DNA from: Hirsutella rhossiliensis
Lineage: Eukaryota > Ascomycota > Sordariomycetes > Hypocreales > Ophiocordycipitaceae
Length of the DNA stretch: 64,000 nt
Assembly: GCF_020360975.1 (NCBI RefSeq)
Contig: NW_025408681.1
Span: forward strand, 1,240,001-1,304,000
Direction of reading: 5' to 3'
A program made the translations under genes and the position numbers. Positions 21,412-32,413 of this stretch are shown piece by piece. Each line of letters opens with the position of its first letter. Within the stretch, counting starts at the first letter, position 1. The notes beneath the pieces are model-generated. The model did not search any database. It was not told where the DNA came from and saw nothing but the letters and a program-made list of their open reading frames with translations.

Positions 21412-22000
21412 GACTTTTGCAAGGCCGTCAGACTCCTCAAGCAGCCGTGCTTTGAGGTGCTGCAAGGAGGAAGCGGGTCCGCTCAGCGGGTAGACGGTGA
21501 GGCAGACTTTTGCTGCGAGGCTGGTGAGAGCACGGAGACGGGAGGAAGTGAGGAAGCATCTTGGACGACGCGGATACAGTGCCACACTGTGTTCCACACT
21601 GGTATGCCAACGCAGCATTCATTAATCTGACGCAGCTCATCACACGCACTTGACATCTCACATACTACAGCCGCGTCTGGCGAGAAAACGACAGTCAAGA
21701 TTGGAAATCATCCAGGCTCTCAAGTACCCCCTTTGCGTCACCTGTGTGACTCGCTCAATACATGGCCTGCACCTCCGCCAAACGCCCCTCTCAGATTCCC
21801 TCCTCATCTTCTCTCGCCTCCTCTCTTCTCCCTCTCACCATGCTGGTGGTATCCGAAATCACGTCTCCTCCCTCTAGTCGATCAATTTTGCGTTTTCTGC
21901 AGTCAACCGCGTATATGTTTCCTTCCTCCCCCTTCTTCCGCCCTCGCCTCGTCTTGTCAAGGCTCAAAGGCCATCGAGATTGAAGCATGCCGACGGGCAA
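21412..22000. other. Intergenic (ATG12 promoter / PAL 3' side)
   Basis: 589 nt between two minus-strand genes. Pyrimidine-rich around 21780-21960. No gene seen. Confidence 0.5.
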
Positions 22001-24202
22001 TCAATACATATCCGCCATCTCTCGGCAGAGGCTGTCGAACTCCTCGACGGTCCGCGGCGCCTCCAGCGACGACTCGACGCCGTCCATGGCCATGTCCATC
22101 AGTCCGCCCGTGAGGATGCTCTCGTACACGATAGTCACCCAGCTCCCGACCGTCTTCTTGTTGTACGTCGGCAGGCCCTTGCGCGCGTTGTACAGCGGAT
22201 CGTCGTCGATGCCACAGTGCAGAGGCACGCCCAGCTTGGACCGGAGCCAGGTGTACAGCCGGGCGCTGCCGTTGCCGAGCCGCGCGGCCACGGCGGACGG
22301 CGGCAACAGCGAGCAGTGTCCAAAGTTGGAGGCGGCGGCCTTGGATAGGACGCCCTCGAAGTGCTTCTTGAAGGCGGCCAGCTGCGAGACGGAGCACTCG
22401 TGGCCCTCGACGGTGAGAAACTCGGTCACTGGAGCCATGATGGCCTCGGACACGTGAGCCGCGCGGTGCTTCCAAGTGTGGGCGTTCCAGTGATACCAGG
22501 TCGATTCGATGACGGGGAACAGCTCCTCGGCGAGCCTCTCGATGTCGGCGTACTTGAGGCCGAGGCCGTGCAGGGCACCAAAGTGCGTCGGGTCCCTCAG
22601 CTCCCTGTCGCGAAGCGTGTCGAGGAAGCGATGGTGATTGGCGCGCAGCTCGACGGCCTGGCACGAGACATAGATGTGGCAGGCGCACATGTGGGCGACA
22701 ATATCGGCGGCCTCGGCGGTGCGGCGCGCGGACAGCAGGGCGAGCGAGTTGATGCCCTGGTTGTGCATCTCGGCAGACATGACGTGCGAGGAGACGGGAT
22801 GAGCCAAGGCCGCGAGCTCCGACATGTAGGCCGACATGTTCACGTCAATGCCCTTCATGGTGAAGTTTTCGTGGATGCTGGCGTTGAGGTTGGCCTCAAG
22901 TCCGTTGTTGGTGGATGGGTTGATCATCTCCGTCACCTGGGAATACAGGAGGCGGCCAAGCATCTGGAGGGCCAGGCGGGTCTTGTCCATGGCCGAGGTG
23001 ACGACGGTGGCCTGGAAGTTGCCTCCGGAGTAGACCTCGCCGGCGCCGGGCGCCTCGTTGCGCATCTGCTGCTGCATGGGGTCGGGAGACGCGTCGACGA
23101 GGGGGTTGTCCGAGGTGGAGTTGAGCTCGACCTCGAGCTGGCGCTGGGCCAGGAGCAGGTCCTCGAGGTAAGGGCCGATCCACTGGGGAGCGGTCCTGGT
23201 CGAGTATCTGTCCTGCCACAGGCCATGGCCCTTTCTCTTCCTCGACTCGAGGCCGACGACCATCTTGGAGCCCTTGAGGAACCGACGAATGTTTCCGGCG
23301 GCCTCGATCTGGCCGGCGTGGGGGCGGGCGGCGTGGATAAAGGGCTGGACCCACTCGACGTTGCCGCCCAGGGCCTCGGCGGTCAAGGCGGTCAGCATCT
23401 GGGACAGCAGGGCGAGATGCTGGGCGTCGTGGAGGACGAGGCTGGCGACGGCGACGGAGGGGGCGGTGCCGTTGATCAGGCCGAGGGCCTCCTTGGGGCC
23501 GAGACCCGAGGGGGCAAGACCGCTGACGCGCAGGGCCTCGGACGCGGGCATGACGCGGGCATCCGTGCCGCGGCCCGTCTGGACAAAGATGTCCGGGTTG
23601 CCGGTGACGGCGCCCGCGATGTACGACATGGGCATGAGGTCGCCCGAGGCGGAGATGGTGCCGCGCAGGGGCACGAGGGGCGTCAGGTCGTGGTGCAGCA
23701 GGTCGATAAGGCTGCGCAGGACGGAGAGGCGGACGGCGCTGTGGCCTCGCAGGTTCTGGTTGGCGCGTGCGACGATGGCGCCCCGGACCCATTCCGGGGG
23801 CATGACATGGGGGGCCTGGCGGTCCGAGTTGGCGGCCGGATCCTTGTCGGCGGTGGTGATGATGGCGCTCTGGGTGTGCTGCAGCAGATGGATCTGCAGA
23901 TCGAGCAGGCCGTTGGTGCGCGAGTCGGCGCTGCCGCCGAAGCCCGTGTTGACGCCATAGACGACCCAGTCGCGGGCGAGATAGGCGGCGAGAGCCTCGA
24001 CGCTGAGGTCGATCTGCTTGGCGAGGTCCGGATCGGCACTGATGACGGGCTTGACGTCGTGGCGGGCAACGGCGACGACCGAGGCAATGTCAAGGCTGTT
24101 GCCGTCGAGGACAATGGCCGTCGTCTTGGCCCTGAGGTCGCGCAGGCGCCTCCAGATCTGGAGGGTGGCGTTGGTGTGAGCCAACGACTTGGGGCCCGTC
24201 AT
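22001..24202 (-). CDS. Phenylalanine ammonia-lyase family enzyme (PAL/HAL/TAL)
   Basis: MIO-dependent aromatic amino acid lyase, predicted to remove ammonia from L-Phe (or L-Tyr/L-His) to give a cinnamate-type acid. Intronless, 733 aa, the usual size of fungal PAL and longer than bacterial HAL (about 510). The catalytic Tyr is in VYGVNTGFGGSADSRT (Tyr82). The Ala-Ser-Gly triad that cyclises into the MIO group is at 185-187 (GTISASGDLMPMSYIAG). Further conserved segments are LINGTAPSVAVASL, TSDNPLVD and GNFQATVVTSAMDKTR. At the substrate-selectivity dipeptide this protein appears to have His109-Thr110, where Rhodotorula PAL has His-Gln, so Phe specificity is likely but not certain. A pyrimidine-rich region lies upstream. 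The long open frame on the opposite strand is a GC-driven shadow. Confidence 0.93.
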   Translation of the reverse strand: MTGPKSLAHTNATLQIWRRLRDLRAKTTAIVLDGNSLDIASVVAVARHDVKPVISADPDLAKQIDLSVEALAAYLARDWVVYGVNTGFGGSADSRTNGLLDLQIHLLQHTQSAIITTADKDPAANSDRQAPHVMPPEWVRGAIVARANQNLRGHSAVRLSVLRSLIDLLHHDLTPLVPLRGTISASGDLMPMSYIAGAVTGNPDIFVQTGRGTDARVMPASEALRVSGLAPSGLGPKEALGLINGTAPSVAVASLVLHDAQHLALLSQMLTALTAEALGGNVEWVQPFIHAARPHAGQIEAAGNIRRFLKGSKMVVGLESRKRKGHGLWQDRYSTRTAPQWIGPYLEDLLLAQRQLEVELNSTSDNPLVDASPDPMQQQMRNEAPGAGEVYSGGNFQATVVTSAMDKTRLALQMLGRLLYSQVTEMINPSTNNGLEANLNASIHENFTMKGIDVNMSAYMSELAALAHPVSSHVMSAEMHNQGINSLALLSARRTAEAADIVAHMCACHIYVSCQAVELRANHHRFLDTLRDRELRDPTHFGALHGLGLKYADIERLAEELFPVIESTWYHWNAHTWKHRAAHVSEAIMAPVTEFLTVEGHECSVSQLAAFKKHFEGVLSKAAASNFGHCSLLPPSAVAARLGNGSARLYTWLRSKLGVPLHCGIDDDPLYNARKGLPTYNKKTVGSWVTIVYESILTGGLMDMAMDGVESSLEAPRTVEEFDSLCREMADMY

Positions 24203-27200
24203 TGTCTCTGTTATGTTTTGTTTTGCTTCTTGACAGGGCAGGGTCTCTGGTGGGAGCCAGGTGGGTGAGTGTGTGAGTTGGGGAGGACAAGGACGTTCCA
24301 AGAGGGGGCCTCGTCCTTCTTTTATCTCCTGTTCGACCCCGGCAGAAGGGGAGAGAGAGAGAACGAGTCTGACACACGAGAGAGGAGAGAATCTGACACA
24401 GAAGGACAAGAATGCGGTGACGAGCAAAGCGCGAGAGCGACAGAGGCAGAGATGGCCGGGCAATGCCAAGGTAAGGTTGTTCGGGATTCAGATGAGAGAG
24501 AGAGAGCGCGGCGCCAAGTGGCAATTAAGAAGGGGGGAAAAGAGGCCTGGTTGGACCCAGGATACAGGACGGACCGTTGTTTCCGCCCTCTCGTCTCCCA
24601 GCCGGCCCTTGCTCACTCCCCCCCCCCCCTCCGTCACACGCCGCGGTGTAACGGCTGTGGGCGGGCAGCAGGCCGAAAGGAAGAGCAAGAGAACGAGCGA
24701 GCAAGAGAGAGCTGGCTCGCGAAGCAGGAAACAGACCGAGGGGTGGTCGATCAGGCACGGCACGCGTGGGGGAGCGAGGCTGAAGGCCGTCTCGCTCGGC
24801 AAACGCCCCCGTTGGTCGATCTGCCTCTCCGGGTCAAGGTGGAGGAAAGCGTTAGGGGCCGGATGGAGAAGCAGCAGCAGAGGAAGAAGGAAAAAAAGGG
24901 ACTTTGGCCTCTGGATGGCGCAGGCTGAATGAGCAATGGGGAAAAGATTGGGCCCTCCGTGCGGCGTGTGCCGTCCCCGTTCCCAAAAGGGGGTACTTTT
25001 TCTTCTACCTTATTGCTGTACTTGCCCAGGGCTTATTGCTGTACTTGCCCAGGGTATGCATAGATTGGGATTGCCCTTCTTGTCGTCGTTTTGCCTTGGT
25101 GTTGGTTGCGAGCTCGAGCTCCCCGATTGGCCTCCATCTGCGCAGCCGTCTGTGCCTTGTTGGACGCATTCCCTGGATGGAATCTTTTGCCTTCTGCCTT
25201 GTTCTTGTTTTCTCGTACAGAAACCTTAAATCCTCACTCCAGATGGCCAACTGCAACGCCGTATCCACGTAGCAGATAGATAATTATTAGTACGGGACCC
25301 TGTAGATTCTGCCAAGCAGCGATAACACGCAGCGCGAGCTTCTCGAGCCAGCGCCCAGATAAAGGCGGTCTTACTTCCGTCTCGTCGTCGCATCGCCCGC
25401 GTCGCTCTCCGACGGTTCCGGCGTCCCCGTGCCCGCCGCCGGGGACCAAGGAGTTTCCATCCCTGGCTGACGGCCCCCAAGACATGACGACGAAGAGTTG
25501 CGGCGCATTCTTGCCAGGCTGCCGAGCATACTTGGTAATACTCGGTACACACACACACACACGCCCGCCGACGCTGTTGCCTCTCGTTTCACCTACAGGC
25601 CAACGAACGGCACGGGCTCAGTCTTACTCCACAGGCACGCGCGCACTTTTGCAGGCATCACAAGGTGGCAAGGGGGCCGAATTGGCCCATTCCCGGCCCG
25701 GGGATCCCGGCCCCGGACAAGGCTCAGTAATATTCCTCCCGTCTTGCCGATCGACCGACGACCAGCTCTGAATCTTGCTCTGGGATCCTTCCCATCTTCC
25801 CATCATGGCTCCCCCATCCCAGCAGTGCCAGCGTTGCATCGAGCCTACCCAGCCCATCTCCTCCGTCGCAAAGCATCGAGATAGAACTGCCTTGTCCCTA
25901 CTCCCGGGCCGCGCGTGGTTGGTCCATAGACGCGAGCAGAGATGGGCCGCCCGTCCCGGGCTGCAGATCCTCTCCATTGGATCGCGTTCCGCCGTATCAT
26001 CTGCAGGGCCCCCGTCGGGTGCCTCGACATGACTTACACATCATCTCCATACACGCATGCCGTGATTCTCACTTACATACAGCCTCCGCGTACTCGCAGA
26101 GTGTCAAAGCCTCCTCCGACGCGTGCGTCTTCCCGGCTCTGCGTACTGTACAGCCTCTGCGTGCAGCACCCCCCCCTCCCCCCAGGGAGCCGAATCGGCG
26201 CTACGTGTCACAGCCCACGTCCGGAGCAAAGAGACAAGCCGGCTGACAGTTGGGCACGCGGGCGAACCCATGTGCGTCGACGAGAAAAGAAAAAAACAAA
26301 CGCCCCCCGAACCTTATACCAGAGAGCAGGGGCACCATGGGCTCGCCCCGGAGTACGAATACGCCGCGCCCCATTCCCGAGCCCCCGGTATCGGGCTTCC
26401 TTGCCAGGCCTGCCGCTCGTCGTCAGCGGCTTGACCCCCGAGACTCATCCTCGCCGTTGCTTTTTTTGTCTTATCTCCAACTTCCTAGTCTTCTACACGC
26501 CGTCAACTGCGTGCCGATCGCGTCATGTGCAGGCTCCCCTGGTGGTGTAGATCAAGCACACACACCTATACCCCTATCCTCGCACCTCCCGGCACTTAGA
26601 ACCGAATGCCATTTCGTACACCTGCGAATCAGTGTGTACCTGGTGTAATCCTGTATTCGGGTGCAAGCGTTGGTCCCGTCACGGCCAACGGTTTCCGTCT
26701 TTCGGACCGACTTGAGTAGAAAACCATTGCGTCCCAGTTTCCATCCTTTGCCGGGGAACACAACACCGCACACGAGTTGTGGCGGCCTCTTCTTTTCTCT
26801 CTTCCTCTGCATCATGCCGGGGTCTCGATGCCTGCCAGCCCAGCCGGCAGCTGCTCAGCAGGGCGGACAGATGTGTTTGCCCAGGGCCAATCACTCTGCG
26901 GTTCGACGCCCCTCCAGCTGGACCAGAACGTGATGCTAAACTGTATCTGCCGGCACGCAGTCAACGGCAATTGGGCAAAGCCTGCTGCATCTCGTACACG
27001 CCGGCCTCTTCTTATCAGGATCCGTCCGTCCTCGGGCGGTGGTGTCATGACTCGACCTTGATACTCGACCAGCAACAAACCTTCTCGCCTCATCATGTGC
27101 CTCCTCTAGCTTCTCCTCGTTCCTCCATCACGGGCACGCCTCTCGTTGCCGCACCCAACACGAGGTTCGACGGGCCAGACGAGCAAACCCTTCCCTCACG

Positions 27201-28773
27201 CACACCCTCTCTCTCTCGCTGACGTGCATGGCGTCCACGTCGATGGCGAGAAACCCCGTATTCTGTGCGACCGGGGCGTGGAAAATCCTCACTCCTTCCA
27301 TCGATGCCGACGACACGGCCGTCTGCCGCTTCGACTCGTCCGTCGACGTGGCACAGCAGCATGCGGCCCAGCATGCGCTCCGGAACACCCTCCTGCTTGC
27401 ATATATCGTCAGCCTGTTTGTACACCCCACCCCTTTTCCGTGTTCTCGAATTTTTGCGACCCCATGGCACCAACGAGCCGTCGTCCGCCAAGCAGACGCG
27501 CAATGACAAAACGGGAGCAGGGGGCCAGCCGTCTCTCCAGCATCCAGCGCCGCTCGTGGCCGGAGGCGTCGGGGCAGAGGCCAAAAGGAGATGCAAGGCT
27601 GCAAGGATAGAAACATGGTCCGCACCGGTGCGTGTGTATGCAAGATACTCAGCGCGCCATGCGTCGCGACGGCAAAGTCGTTGATCAGGCAAGACCAATG
27701 GTCATCGTATCATCTATCATTGACATCGACACGCCGCCGCCGCGATTTGTGCGACAGGTGCTCACACTCGACGGGGGCTGAGCTGCAATGCGAGTTATGG
27801 CGAGACAAAAGAGCAGTTCGGGCCACTTACACGCGGAGAACAGGCTCGCGTGGTCTGCAGGCAATATCCAGACGGACGGCCAGCCGTACTCCGTAAGCAG
27901 TAACACAAACAACCGTCGACTTGAAAGCCTGGCCCGTGGTGAGCGCTTCGTCCAAAACAAATGTCTCATGCGCCTACCGAGCATCCCGTATCGCTGCCAT
28001 CCTCACATGACATCGACACACCTTCGCTACATCAAACCTGTTCTCGGCGCGGGCCAACGCACCCCGAGTTGCACTTCGTCATCATTGTAACATGTTAGCT
28101 ACACATGCATGTGCTAATCTGTATATCTACAGTCACCGCTTTTTTCCACGGCCTTCGTGCTACGTCTGCTTCCCCAACGCTCGAGTCACTGTTCTCCTCT
28201 TATCACCCAAAACGACTTCAATCATGATGCCCCGACCATGCCACCTCCAACCCCCCGGGCCGCCCGCTGGCCGTCCGGAAGAGATGGAAAGGAGAAAGAA
28301 ATGGATGAGGGAAAAAAGAAATAAGTTGTGGAGGAGGGATGGGCAAGTCCAAAGGGGCAGGTATAATAAACGCCTCAGCCATGATTCAAGGTCCCAATAA
28401 AGGCGAAACCATGGCGTTCATGCCGGAGTCTGCGCAAGATGACACAGCGAAATGCGAGAGAATAATGAAATGTGTTCAGTTAGAAAGGTAGTTAAAAAGA
28501 TTAGGCTCTGTCGGTCGAGGTTGCATCGTTTCCGGGAGGTTGGGAGGGAGGGTCGTGTGCTGACGCGAGTGTTCAGGGGAACGAAGATGCAGAGTCGAGT
28601 CGCGGGATAGGCTTGCGTGAGAGCGTGCGCGCATGTCCTGGACCCCATGGCAGTGATCCAGAGGTGTCTCCTATTCCGTGACACGGCGTTGGCGAGCGCC
28701 ATCGCTGGGCCTTGATGCGGGCGTCGTGCTGCCAAAGACCCCCGGTCCAAGAAGGCGTAGTCCAATTCCTGGA
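24203..28773. other. Long intergenic region (4.6 kb) without recognisable gene
   Basis: The largest apparently gene-free stretch. It contains GA-rich tracts (about 24345-24515 on the plus strand, just upstream of the PAL gene), a C-run near 24620, a perfect 23-bp tandem duplication at 25009-25054, a short (AC)n run near 25548 and one TACTCCGTA motif at 27887. Open frames of up to about 200 codons occur on both strands around 27090-27700, but they overlap in several frames and show no protein-family features. An unannotated RNA gene, UTR exons or a species-specific small gene remain possible. Confidence 0.5.
25009..25054. repeat. Perfect 23-bp tandem duplication
   Basis: The unit CTTATTGCTGTACTTGCCCA plus GGG occurs at 25009-25031 and again immediately at 25032-25054 without mismatch, indicating a recent local duplication. 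Confidence 0.9.
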
Positions 28774-31008
28774 TTACCACGTGTCCTCGGAATCAGAGTC
28801 GGGGCCCGCAAAGTGCTTCGGCGTGCGTCTCAGCTGAGCCAGTAACGAATCGAGCTCGGTCCAGTTGTCGTCGTTTTCAGCAAACTTGCGGTGCTTTCGA
28901 GATGCAATGTGCTGTCGCCACGTGTTAGTACTTGGTCCCCTCGTCTCGCATGCCATTGGAACTTGCCTCGTCAAAGTCTCGAAACTTGTCTTGGCAGTTT
29001 TCACAGTAGCCAGGCTTCAAGTCCTTCTTGCTCTTGAGGGTTTGCTGCGAGCGCAGCTTCCTCTCCTTGCCTTCCGCCGCGGCCGCCGCGGTACGCTGCG
29101 AGTGGCAGTCCTCGTCTTGCGCGTGAACCGTCCGTGACGTCTGTCGTCCCATGTTTGTCGACCGGCTAGACGCGACATCTACCGAGATCTCGGCGAGCCG
29201 ACGAGAGCTGTGGTCATGAGAGGCCGGGGTCGTCGCCTTCTGCAGCACTTTCCTCTGCAGTCCATGAACCTCCTTGCTGGTCCCAGCCTTGGCGCCGTTG
29301 ATGCCTGAGGTGGACGAGATCATCTGCGAGCGAATGGCCGATGTTATGTTCGAGGGCTGCATACCCGATGCCACCGGTTCGCCCGCAAGCAGCCGTCCAC
29401 CCCCAGCGGCGCGGCTGATGAAGGCATTTTGCGTCGACGGTGCGTCGGCGCCTTTGGACGCGGCCGCCGCCTTGATGGGGCCGAGGTCCGCTGTCGCCGT
29501 CGGCGTGGCCGCACGCCCTGCCACCCTGTTCTTATCGCCGTCTTCCATCTCAGCCAGCGTTCGCTTACCGGTCACCGACTTCGCCAGAGAAAGGTTCTCC
29601 AGTGGCTTGGAGGTGGGCACGGCATCGTCTACTCGCTTCGCCGCTGCCGCCGCCGCGACAGCGGTAGCTCGTGCCTTTTCGCGTTCTCGGGTCTTTCGAT
29701 AATCCTTGTCAGGCGCGGGATCAGCCTCCTCTACAAAAGGACAGCGTCCATTGCCCACGCTCCGAAACTGGGGCCATTCGCCGTCCGTCTTATTAGCTAC
29801 CTTGGGGTAATCGCGGGCCATGATGGGCTTTTGCTTCTCGTCCATGTCCCAGACGTAGATGTAGGGCCCCTTGAAGTACACCAGCTCCCTGCTGACAGCG
29901 GTGGGGTCGCGGTCCGAGGGCCCGTTGATGCGTTCATTATGGAGGAGCTGGAGCAGGTTGGGCTCGTGTGAGCTTTTGGACGCGCCGTATTGGCTCCGCA
30001 TGCTTATGGACCGGGAGGCGTAGCTGCCGCTGCCACTGTGAACTTCAGACTCCAACAGAACCGCCAGCATGGTCTGGAACTTGTCCAGAGACCAAATCTT
30101 CTTTCCCATCTCGCGGGCCTTGTGGAGCACGTCGTTGTTGCGAGGTTTGCTGCTGTTGCTGCTCCGCCTGGCGGCCTCGTCTGGCTGCTGCGAGGGCATG
30201 GGTGCGTGGCGAAACTCGAATAGCAGCTTCCGCCTCGCAGCCGTGTTCCTGTCGAGCAGAGACGGGTTGATTGTCTTAGGTTGTTCCTCGGCCGTCTGCT
30301 GCTGTCGCGCCTGCTTCTGCTGCTCGGGCTCCGTAGACATTGTTCCTGCAGGGTCCCCAGCACCAGCATCGACTCGCTCCGGGGGAATCGTCCGCGTGGT
30401 GATGACGTGCGTCACTTCAATGGAGAAGAAAGCCTCTTGACGCTATTGAGGGCCATGGTTAGAAGACAGGCCCGGTGGTAATTTCGGGAAAGACTTACAG
30501 CGCCAAAGTAGGTGACCCTTTTGGTCAACTTGGCCCGGATGTCATCGGGGATACTCTCAAAGTAAAACACCATCTTGGGAAACTTAGCCCTGTAGTGCTT
30601 CTTCCAGACCTCCTTTTCGTTGTCGACATCCTGGCCAGCTCTCCCGGCCGATTGTGCCGCCACCGCCCTCGACACACGCTCCTTGGTAGCGGCCGTCGTT
30701 AAGCGGGTGGCAGTGGCGGAGGCACGCTGCACGAGGACCTGGGTTCGGGACACGGGTACCTTGGAAGGGGAGCGGATGGAACGCTGGGAGCCATTCTCGA
30801 GAGCCTGCTTCTTCACGGGAGGAGGCTGCCCGTAGGCCTCTTCCCGCTGGATGGTGGCGTGCGAGCGCTTCTGCTTGGCGTAGCCGGCCAGGGCGGCGGC
30901 CCCGCGTAGAGGCGAGTTGACGACATTGGGATTGCTGGTGAGGGGCGCTCGCCGCGAGGACATGACCGAGATGGGAGCTGGCGTAGGCGATAGGGATACG
31001 GTTGCCAT
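28774..31008 (-). CDS. Dbf4/Dfp1-like regulatory subunit of the Cdc7 (Hsk1) kinase
   Basis: Activator of the kinase that fires replication origins by phosphorylating Mcm proteins. Three exons (31008-30499, 30442-28967, 28911-28774), all in phase 0, give 707 aa. Motif N (BRCT-like) spans MVFYFESIPDDIRAKL and, across intron 1, FGARQEAFFSIEVTHVITT. Motif M is YFKGPYIYVWDMDEKQKPI. Motif C, the DBF zinc finger, is YCENCQDKFRDFDE joined by the last splice to HIASRKHRKFA, giving C-x2-C and H-x5-H. Intron 2 (28966-28912) starts with GC (GAG/GCAAGT), with a perfect TACTAAC branch site. Without that splice the finger loses both His. The stretch between M and C is low in complexity (Ala-rich). Probably nuclear and cell-cycle regulated, from family knowledge. 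Confidence 0.92.
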
Positions 31009-32413
31009 CAATGCCCTATTTTGGTTCCCCTCCCCACGTCAGTCAAGGTGGCTCCTGGGGGCTCCGGACGGGGGCTCCGGAGGGGGACGCAGGCCCGAGA
31101 CGAAACACCACCGCCTGGTGTCGTGTTGTGCTTGTTGGGTGACGACGAGCTGCTGGAGGAGGGTGGGGGAGGAAAGGAGGAGGCCGACTCACTCTGGGGG
31201 TGTTGGAGGCCGAATGCCAGAGGGCCAAGCCCGTTGACGCGACGTGCAAGGGCGGGCGACACGTCGACGATGGCGGAGAGCGCGCGGGTAACGATGTTAG
31301 GCAGGCATTTGACTGAGCCTTGGGGGGCGAGAAGGCCGTCGTCGTCTTGGTCTCTCGTGAGTCTTCACGCTGAGGGCGGGGGAGGAGAGGGAACTGGTTG
31401 TCGTGACGTGCAAGAGTCGTGCTCTGTGGCCGGTTTTGGTGTTGATTGGGCGAAAGGCTTTCGCGCTTGCCAAAACAGCGCTATGCCTGGTTCGGGCGCG
31501 AGGGCCAAAAACACGCACGGGCCAGCCCGCCGCACCAGCAACCGGTTATTACGTCTCTGCCGCCGTCCAATCCCGTCCATTGTTTGGGTCCGGGGGGTTT
31601 CAAGCTGTCAGCAGATTCGGATACACAAAGAGGAGAAGTGGTGTGGCACGTTGCGTTTATTTATACATGTGCATCAGACGGGGCTATTCTTACTTTTGCC
31701 GTCTTCACTGCCCGGGCTGAGGCTAGACACCGGCCCTGTTAGCCGACTTTGGCTCTAGAAATTGTGCAGCAATCTGTGCAGCGCCTGGTTTATTTGATTT
31801 AGATTTTTTTATCATTTTGATTTTTCTTTTCCTTTCCACGGCATGGCAAAAACGGAGCTAAAAGTTGCCCGCAGCTCCGCAAATCTACCAAACCGTCAAG
31901 TCTCCGCAGCTCGTCTAAAAAGGAAATGCTCCGTGCGACAGCCGCTCTGCTATCCCAAAACGGTGGGCCCGCCACTAGCGCCCATGGACTTGTGCCGAGA
32001 ATTGTGCAAACTCAGAGTTCTCTATCTGTCGGCAAGCCCAAAAAAAATCCAAGGCCAATGTGACAGTGTCCAACAGACGACCCCTTCCTCCACTATGTAG
32101 TAGGTAAAGCCTCCAGCTCCCGCTGCTGCGTCAACAATGGCCAGCAAGAGCGACGATGTACCTCCGCGATCCGGAATGTGTACAGTACCTAAGTTACCGA
32201 CAGTACCGGCTGTACGGAGCACATGCCTCCGAAAGTTACCTATCCCCAGCTTGTCTGAATACCTTGTACTTCGTACCTGCCCGTCCTACGTCACAGAACA
32301 ATTGTGCAGCATGCAATCTCTCCGATTCGCGTGGCCTTGCATAACAATACCCCGTCCATGCATGCCGTCTCTCCCCCAAGCCTTTCTGGAACAAACCACC
32401 ACTGCCGTCCACA
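31009..32413. other. Divergent intergenic region (DBF4 / ICP55)
   Basis: 1.4 kb between divergent genes, with an AT-rich part at about 31795-31850. A 245-codon open frame (31021-31758) and others show no known domain and have biased composition. Confidence 0.5.

Noticed and set aside
20761..21618. Longer ATG12 reading frame starting upstream of 21411
   Set aside because: The additional N-terminal residues have no conserved feature, and the downstream ATG gives the normal size.
22361..24268. 635-codon open frame on the plus strand opposite PAL
   Set aside because: It is exactly antisense to a conserved GC-rich gene, has Gly/Val/Asp-skewed composition and no domain; a shadow of codon bias.
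27093..27698. Frames of 140-200 codons on both strands
   Set aside because: Four mutually overlapping frames, none with a domain, signal peptide or supported splice model.
31021..31758. 245-codon plus-strand frame between DBF4 and ICP55
   Set aside because: Lies in the divergent promoter; Gly/Arg/Ser-rich, no resemblance.
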